A DNA stretch of 64,000 bases, taken from assembly GCF_009739465.1 (NCBI RefSeq), contig NZ_WHOM01000078.1, forward strand, positions 598,150-662,149, in the 5' to 3' direction. The notes below the pieces were generated by a model. That model was not told the origin of the DNA. It was given only the letters and a program-made list of their open reading frames with translations, and did not search any database. A program made the translations under genes and the position numbers. This DNA comes from Streptomyces apocyni. Its GTDB lineage: Bacteria; Actinomycetota; Actinomycetes; Streptomycetales; Streptomycetaceae. This document shows, one piece after another, positions 58,014 to 64,000 of the stretch; position 1 is the first letter of the stretch; the number at the start of each line of letters is the position of its first letter.

Positions 58014-59857
58014 TCTGGCTCCGCGTGATGCGGCTCTTCTGGCAGCTGAGCCGGTTGCGGGTCACGGCGTACACCGTCGTGACGGCCCTGTCCGCCGCCG
58101 TGCCCGGCATCCAGATCGCGTTGACCGCGGCGGCCGTGCAGGCCGTCGCGGACGCGATCGGCGGTTCGGAGGCGGCACGGGACCAAGCGCTCCGGTACGC
58201 CGTGCTGCTGCTGGTGCTGTCGGTCACCAACCATCTGCTCGGCACCTGCATCCAATACTTGGACTCCCTGCTCAGGCTGGAGCTCACCACGAAGATCGGT
58301 GAGCGCGTGATGCGTAAGGGGACGCGCCTGGAGCTACAGCAGTACGAGAGCGCCGACTCCTACGACAAGCTTCAGCGCGCCTTCCAGGAGAGCAACGGAG
58401 GCCGGATCTACCAGCTGTTCTCCCAACTCCTGGACGCGGCACGCGACCTGATCACCATTGTCTCGGTGAGCGCGGTCCTCTTCGCCTGGAGCCCCTGGGT
58501 GGCGCTGCTCATCCTGCTCTCCCCCATACCCGCGGCCATCTCCCACATGGTCTACGCGCACAAGGCGTTCGAGATCGAGTTCGCCCGGGCGCCCGAGCGG
58601 CGGCGCCTCTTCTACTACCAGTACCTGACCACCACCGACCACTCCTTCAAGGAGGTCCGTCTCTTCCAGCTTGCGCCCATGCTCGTCGGCCGCTACCGCG
58701 AGCTCGTGCAGAAGTTCTTCCGGGTGGACAGGGGGCTGGCGCGCCGGCAGTCGCTGCTCTCCGGGCTGCTCGGCACCCTGAGCGTCGGCGCCTCCTCCGG
58801 GGCGATCATCTGGGCCATCCACAGCTCGATCAACTCCGGCCAGATCGGCCAACTCGCCGGCTACCTCCAGGCGATCGGCACGATCCAGGTGACCGCCCTC
58901 AGCATGTTGCTCGGCTTCTCCACGCTCTACAAGGACACCCTCTTCCTCGGCAATCTCTTTGACTTCTTCGACATGCCGGAGCATCACATCACCGGTGGCA
59001 GCCGGGACTTCCCCGCGAAGCTGACCCAGGGCATCGAGTTCCGCCACGTCAGCTTCGCCTATCCGGGTACGGACAAACTCGTCCTGGACGATGTGAGCTT
59101 CCGGCTGGCGGCAGGTGAGTGCATGGCGCTCGTCGGCCGGAACGGCGCCGGGAAGACGAGCATCGTCAAGCTGCTCACCCGTCTCTACGAGCCGACCAGC
59201 GGACAGATCCTGATCGACGGCGTACCCATCGAGGACTACGACGTCGAGCAGCTCCAGCGGAACATGGGCGTGATCTTCCAGGACTTCATCCGGTACGAGA
59301 TGCCGGTCCGGGAGAACATCGGATTCGGCCGCGTCGACTCCCTGACGGACGACGCGCGCATCCACACCGCCGCGCAGGCCGGCGGCATCGCGCCCGCCGT
59401 CGACACTCTCCCCCACCACTACGACACCATGCTCGGCCGCCACTTCGAAGAAGGGCACCAACTCTCCGGCGGCCAGTGGCAGAAGATCGCGCTCAGCCGT
59501 GCGTTCATGCGCAAGGCTCCGATCGTGGTGCTCGACGAACCGACTGCCGCCATCGACGCGGCTGCCGAGGCCGAGATTTTCGGCCGGCTGCGCACCGTCG
59601 CGCAGGGAGCGACCTCGCTCCTCATCGCGCACCGCTTCTCGACCGTACGCATCGCAGACAAGATCATCGTCATTGAGAACGGCCACCTGATCGAGGAGGG
59701 CTCGCACGAGAAGCTCATGAAGCTCGGCGGTACCTACGCCTACCTCTTCAACCTCCAGGCCGCCGGCTACACCTCCGAGGATCAGCCCGGAGCCGGCGGA
59801 ACTTCCGAGACCGAGCCGGCGACCTCCGAGGCCGGGCCTCGGGCAGGACAGGGATGA
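58010..59857 (+). CDS. ABC exporter (permease-ATPase fusion) of the lanthipeptide
   Basis: A 615-residue half transporter. An N-terminal six-helix membrane domain (about 20-320) precedes an ATPase domain with Walker A GRNGAGKTSIVKLL (about residue 380), signature LSGGQWQKIALSRAF and Walker B IVVLDEPTAAIDAAA. There is no C39 peptidase domain, so it exports without cleaving the leader, as NisT does. ATG overlaps the lanB stop. It likely dimerises and pumps the modified precursor or peptide. A short Glu/Ser/Ala-rich tail follows. Confidence 0.92.
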   Translation: MIWLRVMRLFWQLSRLRVTAYTVVTALSAAVPGIQIALTAAAVQAVADAIGGSEAARDQALRYAVLLLVLSVTNHLLGTCIQYLDSLLRLELTTKIGERVMRKGTRLELQQYESADSYDKLQRAFQESNGGRIYQLFSQLLDAARDLITIVSVSAVLFAWSPWVALLILLSPIPAAISHMVYAHKAFEIEFARAPERRRLFYYQYLTTTDHSFKEVRLFQLAPMLVGRYRELVQKFFRVDRGLARRQSLLSGLLGTLSVGASSGAIIWAIHSSINSGQIGQLAGYLQAIGTIQVTALSMLLGFSTLYKDTLFLGNLFDFFDMPEHHITGGSRDFPAKLTQGIEFRHVSFAYPGTDKLVLDDVSFRLAAGECMALVGRNGAGKTSIVKLLTRLYEPTSGQILIDGVPIEDYDVEQLQRNMGVIFQDFIRYEMPVRENIGFGRVDSLTDDARIHTAAQAGGIAPAVDTLPHHYDTMLGRHFEEGHQLSGGQWQKIALSRAFMRKAPIVVLDEPTAAIDAAAEAEIFGRLRTVAQGATSLLIAHRFSTVRIADKIIVIENGHLIEEGSHEKLMKLGGTYAYLFNLQAAGYTSEDQPGAGGTSETEPATSEAGPRAGQG

Positions 59858-59861
59858 CGAC

Positions 59862-60830
59862 ATGCGCTGCTCCATCATCTTCCCCACCATGGCGACGGAC
59901 CCGTTGAGCCTCGTACCCTTCGCGGAGTTGATCAAGGAAGGGCACGCCGCGCGGCTGTGGCAGGGACAGTCGCTGAGTCTGGAAACGCACCAGATGTTCG
60001 CCTATCTGGCCGGTCGCGGCTTCGACATCCCGGTCGGGACGAGCGTCGTGCTGATGCCGATGCGGCACGCCTTCGAAGCCGCCGTACAGGCGCGATCGCT
60101 GTCGCGCCTCACCGGCCAGCGCACGGTGCTGGGCGTCGGGCCCGGAGCGCCGGACTTCACCGTCGAGCTGCGGGGCGAGCCCTACCCGAGCCCGCGTACC
60201 GCGTGTGTCGACTACCTGGACGCGATGCGGCGATTCCTCAGCGACACGGACGCCCACCCCGCAGGCACGCGACCGGGCTCCGCACCGCTGCTCCCTCGCC
60301 TCGAACACCCTGGCGTGGAGCTCGGCCTCGGCGTGCTGCGGCCGGTACTGGCGCGGGCCGCGGGGATGGCCGCCGACGCGGCGATCAGCTGGATGACGCC
60401 CCCGGCCTACGTAGGGGACATACTGCTGCCCGCCATGGCCAAGGGCGCGGCTCAGCGCGGCCGAGCGGTGCCCCGGATGGTCACCGTGGTGCACGCGGCT
60501 CTGGCGAGGCCCGGCCGGAACCCCTACCAGCTCGCGCTCTCCGCGGCGAAGGCGCACCTCAGCACCGCGCACTACACCGACATGCTGCGGCAGGCCGGCC
60601 TGCGGGTGCATCCTTCCCAGCCATATCTCGGCGCGCGTGCCCTGGTCGATTCGGGCACTTTTCTGCACGGTTCGGCCGAGGAGATCCGCGACGGACTCCG
60701 CGCGTACGAGGCGGCCGGAGTCGACGAAGTCGTCCTGAATCTCTCCGGTGTGGCCGCGACATACGGCTACGGTGCGGCGGCGGAAGATCTACGCTGCATC
60801 CTGACCGAGGTCGGGATCAAGAACCGCTGA
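59862..60830 (+). CDS. LLM-class flavin/F420-dependent oxidoreductase in the cluster
   Basis: A 322-residue luciferase-like monooxygenase-fold enzyme. It starts MRCSIIFPTMATDPLSLVPF, has the cofactor-binding VLGVGPGAPDFTVEL, a long substrate loop, and AVPRMVTVVHAALARPGRNP and GSAEEIRDGLRAYEAAGVDE at the end. LLM enzymes of F420 type reduce dehydroalanine to D-alanine in class V lanthipeptides (LxmJ of lexapeptide is the case I recall). Here the peptide has more Ser/Thr than Cys, so a similar reductive step is plausible but unproven; flavin oxidation is another option. The start lies 4 bases behind the exporter stop. Confidence 0.87.
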   Translation: MRCSIIFPTMATDPLSLVPFAELIKEGHAARLWQGQSLSLETHQMFAYLAGRGFDIPVGTSVVLMPMRHAFEAAVQARSLSRLTGQRTVLGVGPGAPDFTVELRGEPYPSPRTACVDYLDAMRRFLSDTDAHPAGTRPGSAPLLPRLEHPGVELGLGVLRPVLARAAGMAADAAISWMTPPAYVGDILLPAMAKGAAQRGRAVPRMVTVVHAALARPGRNPYQLALSAAKAHLSTAHYTDMLRQAGLRVHPSQPYLGARALVDSGTFLHGSAEEIRDGLRAYEAAGVDEVVLNLSGVAATYGYGAAAEDLRCILTEVGIKNR

Positions 60831-60850
60831 CCGGACGGAGCGACGGGGAG

Positions 60851-62134
60851 ATGGGAAGTCGCCGTGGGAAGGCACCGACGCCGCAGGGCGTGACGGACTG
60901 GCTAGCGGAGCACGCCTGCCGGCTGGAGCGCCTCACCGCGGGCGGGCGGTGCCAGGACCTGGCACCCTTCGGTGCCGCCCTGGCCGAGGTGCGCATCGTC
61001 GGCCTCGGCGAAGCCACGCACGGAACCCGGGAGTTCTTCCAGCTCAAGCACCGGATCGTGGAGTTCCTCGTCATGGAAGCCGGTTTCACCACACTGGCGC
61101 TGGAGGCGAGCGAATCCGCCGCCCGGGCCGTGGACGGCTATATCCAGGGCCGTGACGGCGACCTTGCGGAGCTGATCGGGCGCCTCGGGTTCTGGACCTG
61201 GCACACCGAGGAAATGCTCGCGCTCCTGGCCTGGATGCGTACGCACAACCAGAGCGCCGCGCCCGGCCGTCGGGTGCGATTCGTCGGCATCGACCCACAG
61301 CGTTCCGGAGCCTCTGTCGCGTACGTCACCGACTTCCTCCGCCGGGTCGCGCCGGCGGAGGCGGCGGTAACACAGTCCGCGCTCGCACCGCTCAGCACCG
61401 CCCGGCCGGGGAGCCGACCCGACCCAGAGCAGGCGCTCCGCGCCTCGGCCGAGCGCCTGCTGGGCCTGTTGACCGACCGGCAGGCGGAGTTCGCCGCGCA
61501 GGCGGGCGCGGCGGAGACCGAGGCGGCGATCGACCACGCCCGCGTGCTGGTCAGGTCTGCGGACCTGGTCACGCTGCCCTTCGACGCGCGCCTGTTCACC
61601 GCCCGCGACCGGTATCTGGCCGATGCCGTGAGCGCCGTCGTCGACGGCGCCGAAGCGGCCGGTCCGGCCGATAGCAGCGAGGAGAAGGTCGTGGTCTGGG
61701 CGCACAACGGCCATGTCTCCCGGGGCCACTACATGCCCGGCGTGCCCGCCCTCGGCCACCACCTGCACGAGCGCTACGGCGACGCCTACTACTCCCTCGG
61801 CATGCTCTTCGGCGCGGGCGCGTTCCGGGCCCGCCGAGGCGGCAACATGCGCCGACCCGCCGTACCGCACCGGATCAGCAGGCTGGGAGCGGGCTCACTG
61901 GAGGCCGAACTCGCTCAGGCCGTGCCGGGCGACCATCTCGTCGACCTGCGCGCCGCGCGGACCGCCCCCGCCGAGGTACGAGACTGGCTGGGCAAGCAGC
62001 ACCTGCATCGCAGCTTCGGCGCCAACGTGCCACGCTTCACCTATCGACTGCACCACGCCCCGATCGTGCCCGCCCAGGACTACGACGGCCTCGCGTACAT
62101 CGACACTTCCACCTGCTCCCGCCCTCTGCCGTGA
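60851..62134 (+). CDS. Erythromycin esterase-like protein in the lanthipeptide cluster
   Basis: A 427-residue member of the erythromycin esterase (Ere/EreA-like) family. Recognised parts: VGLGEATHGTREFFQLKHRI with the catalytic His of GEATHG, LALEASESAARAVDGYIQGR with the conserved Glu, FTARDRYLADAV, where the usual RDxxM box has Leu for Met, and VVVWAHNGHVSRGHYMPG. Antibiotic hydrolysis is the textbook role, but within a RiPP cluster it may tailor the peptide or protect the host. ATG 60851 sits 20 bases after the LLM stop with GGAG 10 bases upstream; the ribosome binding site is weak. Last gene, followed by a strong terminator. Confidence 0.85.
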   Translation: MGSRRGKAPTPQGVTDWLAEHACRLERLTAGGRCQDLAPFGAALAEVRIVGLGEATHGTREFFQLKHRIVEFLVMEAGFTTLALEASESAARAVDGYIQGRDGDLAELIGRLGFWTWHTEEMLALLAWMRTHNQSAAPGRRVRFVGIDPQRSGASVAYVTDFLRRVAPAEAAVTQSALAPLSTARPGSRPDPEQALRASAERLLGLLTDRQAEFAAQAGAAETEAAIDHARVLVRSADLVTLPFDARLFTARDRYLADAVSAVVDGAEAAGPADSSEEKVVVWAHNGHVSRGHYMPGVPALGHHLHERYGDAYYSLGMLFGAGAFRARRGGNMRRPAVPHRISRLGAGSLEAELAQAVPGDHLVDLRAARTAPAEVRDWLGKQHLHRSFGANVPRFTYRLHHAPIVPAQDYDGLAYIDTSTCSRPLP

Positions 62135-62177
62135 GCGGACACCGGGCCAGGGACCGGGCAACCGCGACCACCGACGT

Positions 62178-62211
62178 CGAAGGGCCCCACCGCAAGCGGT
62201 GGGGCCCTTCG
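62178..62211. terminator. Terminator between the lanthipeptide cluster and tRNA-Ser
   Basis: A 16-bp perfect stem, CGAAGGGCCCCACCGC and complement, with a minimal AA loop. It lies 43 bases after the cluster's last stop and 23 bases beyond the tRNA-Ser 3' end, so it can serve both convergent units. Confidence 0.88.
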
Positions 62212-62234
62212 AGTCGTGCCCGGTGAGGCACTGG

Positions 62235-62319
62235 CGGAGGATACGAGATTCGAACTCGTGAGGGGTTGCCCCCAACACGCTTTCCAAGCGTGCGCCCTAG
62301 GCCACTAGGCGAATCCTCC
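62235..62319 (-). tRNA. tRNA-Ser (anticodon GGA)
   Basis: An 85-base class II tRNA, minus strand. The acceptor arms GGAGGAT and ATCCTCC pair. The anticodon stem-loop ACGCTTGGAAAGCGT carries GGA. A long variable arm and the T-loop GTTCGAATC are present. Its 3' end faces the lanthipeptide cluster. Confidence 0.95.
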
Positions 62320-62387
62320 GCCGCAAACAATACAAGACGTTGAGGAGTGCTCGCGAACTCGTTCCCACCCCCGTGGATCAGCTAAGG

Positions 62388-62485
62388 TGGGCGCAGCCCC
62401 TCACGCGGCGCTATCTGACTGAACTCCCCCAGGGCCGGAAGGCAGCAAGGGTAGGTTGGCTCTGGCGGGTGCGTGGGGGGCGCTT
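62388..62485 (+). ncRNA. ffs: Signal recognition particle RNA (small bacterial type)
   Basis: The conserved domain IV core CAGGGCCGGAAGGCAGCAAG with the GGAA tetraloop lies at 62430-62449. The ends pair, GCGCAGCCCC/TCACGC with GCGTGGGGGGCGC, giving about 98 bases. Position directly before dnaX agrees with Streptomyces and other bacteria. Ends are approximate. Confidence 0.92.
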
Positions 62486-62590
62486 GCGTTCCGGGGGGCT
62501 TGCGTTCCTGGGCGGGGGCTCGGGTGCTTGCCGGTGGGGATTGGGTGCGGGCGGGGTCGGGTGTCAGTGGGCACCGATAACCTCGTAGGT

Positions 62591-64000
62591 GTGTCGTCCC
62601 TTGCGCTGTACCGCCGCTACCGCCCGGAGTCCTTCGCCGAGGTCATCGGGCAGGAACATGTCACCGACCCGCTGCAGCAGGCCCTGCGGAACAACCGGGT
62701 CAATCACGCGTACCTGTTCAGTGGGCCGCGCGGCTGCGGCAAGACGACCAGTGCGCGGATTCTGGCCCGCTGCCTGAACTGTGAGCAAGGTCCTACGCCG
62801 ACGCCCTGCGGGGAGTGCCAGTCATGCCGGGACCTCGCGCGGAACGGTCCGGGGTCCATTGATGTGATCGAGATCGACGCGGCGTCGCACGGTGGCGTGG
62901 ACGACGCGCGTGACCTGCGCGAGAAGGCCTTCTTCGGGCCCGCCTCCAGCCGGTACAAGATCTACATCATCGACGAGGCGCACATGGTCACGCCAGCGGG
63001 GTTCAACGCCCTGCTGAAGGTGGTCGAGGAGCCGCCGGAGCACCTCAAGTTCATCTTCGCGACCACCGAGCCCGAGAAGGTCATCGGGACGATTCGGTCG
63101 CGTACGCATCACTACCCGTTCCGGCTGGTGCCGCCGGGGACGCTTCGGGACTACCTCGGCGAGGTCTGCGGGCGCGAGAGCATGGCCGTCGAGGACGGCG
63201 TGCTGCCGTTGGTCGTACGGGCTGGCGCGGGGTCCGTACGTGACTCGATGTCCGTCATGGACCAGCTGCTCGCGAGTGCGGGCGCCGATGGTGTGACGTA
63301 CGCCATGGCCACCTCGCTGCTCGGGTACACGGACGGGTCGTTGCTCGACTCGGTGGTGGATTCGTTCGCCTCGGGGGACGGCGGCGCCGCGTTCGAGATC
63401 GTGGACCGGGTGGTTGAGGGCGGGCATGATCCTCGGCGGTTCGTCGCGGATCTGCTGGAGCGGCTGCGAGATCTGGTGATCCTTGCCGCGGTGCCGGACG
63501 CCGTCGAGAAGGGGCTGATCGACGCCCCTGTGGATGTCGTGGAGCGGATGCAGGCGCAGGCGGGGGTCTTTGGCTCCGCTGAGCTCAGCCGGGCGGCCGA
63601 CCTGGTCAACGAGGGGCTGACGGAGATGCGTGGCGCTACCTCGCCGCGGCTTCAGCTCGAGCTGATCTGTGCGCGGGTGCTGTTGCCTGCCGCTTATGAC
63701 GATGAGCGGTCGGTGCTGGCTCGGTTGGATCGGCTTGAGCGGGGGGCCGGTGGTGCTGCTGGTGCTGGTGCTGGTGCTGGTGGTGGTGCTGGTGGCGATG
63801 TGAGGTTTGTTGCGGGGGGTGGGCCTGGGGCTGCTGTGGGGTACGTGCCTGGGCCTGATGCGCATGCGGGCGCGAGCGCGGCTCCGTCCGGGGCGCCGGG
63901 TGGCGGCCCGGCGGCCGCTCGGGCGGCTGTACGAGGGGCGGGGCCCGGCGAGAGCGCGCCCGAGCCCGCCGCGGCTCGGCCCGCTGAGCCCATGGCGGCG
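62591..64000 (+). CDS. dnaX: DNA polymerase III gamma/tau subunit, 5' part (runs off the window)
   Basis: 470 codons seen, no stop before the edge. Begins MSSLALYRRYRPESFAEVIG. Walker A is SGPRGCGKTTSARIL, followed by a Cys zinc module (CLNC...CGECQSC), Walker B IYIIDEAHMVT, and the sensor-1 region TTEPEKVIGTIRSRTHHY. The clamp-loader AAA+ domains are followed from about residue 385 by a low-complexity Gly/Ala/Pro stretch with GGTGCT repeats. It is the ATPase motor of the clamp loader. GTG 62591 fits the family start. Essential gene. Confidence 0.95.
   Translation, partial: MSSLALYRRYRPESFAEVIGQEHVTDPLQQALRNNRVNHAYLFSGPRGCGKTTSARILARCLNCEQGPTPTPCGECQSCRDLARNGPGSIDVIEIDAASHGGVDDARDLREKAFFGPASSRYKIYIIDEAHMVTPAGFNALLKVVEEPPEHLKFIFATTEPEKVIGTIRSRTHHYPFRLVPPGTLRDYLGEVCGRESMAVEDGVLPLVVRAGAGSVRDSMSVMDQLLASAGADGVTYAMATSLLGYTDGSLLDSVVDSFASGDGGAAFEIVDRVVEGGHDPRRFVADLLERLRDLVILAAVPDAVEKGLIDAPVDVVERMQAQAGVFGSAELSRAADLVNEGLTEMRGATSPRLQLELICARVLLPAAYDDERSVLARLDRLERGAGGAAGAGAGAGGGAGGDVRFVAGGGPGAAVGYVPGPDAHAGASAAPSGAPGGGPAAARAAVRGAGPGESAPEPAAARPAEPMAA
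63751..63800 (+). repeat. GGTGCT-type repeat in dnaX
   Basis: Repeated GGTGCT/GGTGGT units encode Gly-Ala and Gly-Gly runs after the clamp-loader domains. Low-complexity linker. Confidence 0.7.

Larger units (their letters stand above)
52898..62134 (+). other. Class I lanthipeptide (RiPP) biosynthetic gene cluster
   Basis: Seven plus-strand genes: LuxR-type regulator, precursor peptide, LanC, LanB, ABC exporter, LLM oxidoreductase and erythromycin-esterase-like protein. LanC to LLM gaps are -4 to 4 bases. No LanP protease, LanI or LanFEG immunity gene is present, so leader removal must come from outside or from the exporter/esterase genes. The right edge meets the tRNA-Ser(GGA)/ffs/dnaX core genes. 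Confidence 0.88.

Overview
The window looks like chromosomal DNA from a Streptomyces or a very close relative. The evidence is very high GC coding sequence with G/C third positions, GTG starts, a Streptomyces-type subtilisin inhibitor, twin SigB/F-type sigma factors, a DUF397/XRE pair, a tRNA-deaminase-associated gene and a perfect ParB site (parS). The mix of dnaX, ffs, tadA, upp, sigma genes and parS suggests the central, origin-proximal part of the chromosome. From memory the order recalls the S. coelicolor stretch from about SCO4005 to SCO4067; I could not check this.

Layout. 1-1.3 kb: the end of a prim-pol gene and a small secreted protein. 1.4-6.3 kb: a tightly coupled five-gene operon (two acyl-CoA dehydrogenases, ChsH2-like and ChsH1-like MaoC/DUF35 hydratase subunits, Ltp2-like thiolase fold) that mirrors the mycobacterial igr cholesterol side-chain genes. 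6.5-14.3 kb: an ECF sigma factor, a fatty acyl-CoA ligase, an ABM-domain membrane protein, parS, a giant PAS/pseudo-kinase protein and a subtilisin inhibitor. 14.5-16.5 kb: tRNA-Ser(GCT) and tRNA-Arg(ACG), the latter being the attachment site of a decayed integrative element with a broken integrase, a lipoprotein cargo gene and a duplicated tRNA 3' end. 16.5-25.2 kb: a two-component system, a membrane protein with a Ser-Ala microsatellite, GNAT and glycolipid-binding-type proteins, an orphan OmpR regulator, a MarR/MFS efflux operon and a lipoprotein. 25.3-31.3 kb: two SigF-type sigma factors, tRNA-Ser(CGA), tadA with its partner gene, upp, a LytR_C protein and a VapB-like protein. 31.5-52 kb: an M28 peptidase, TetR/reductase divergon, DUF397/XRE pair, a second two-component system next to an MMPL transporter, CHRD and other secreted proteins, small enzymes, and AraC/GlxA-type and Crp-type regulators with a BBE-type oxidase.

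52.9-62.1 kb is the most striking accessory region: a compact class I lanthipeptide (RiPP) cluster. It has a LuxR-type regulator, a 60-residue FDLD-leader precursor with a seven-Cys, Ser/Thr-rich core, LanC cyclase, full-length LanB dehydratase, an ABC exporter without a peptidase domain, an LLM/F420-type oxidoreductase and an erythromycin-esterase-like protein. The genes are coupled or nearly abutting. The precursor is flanked by a 5' hairpin at its ribosome binding site and by a strong hairpin before lanC. A GC-poorer stretch of about 970 bp with a perfect CRP-type palindrome lies upstream. Reduction of unbridged dehydro residues by the LLM enzyme, and a further tailoring or self-protection step by the esterase-like protein, are inferences. 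The window closes with tRNA-Ser(GGA), the SRP RNA and the start of dnaX.
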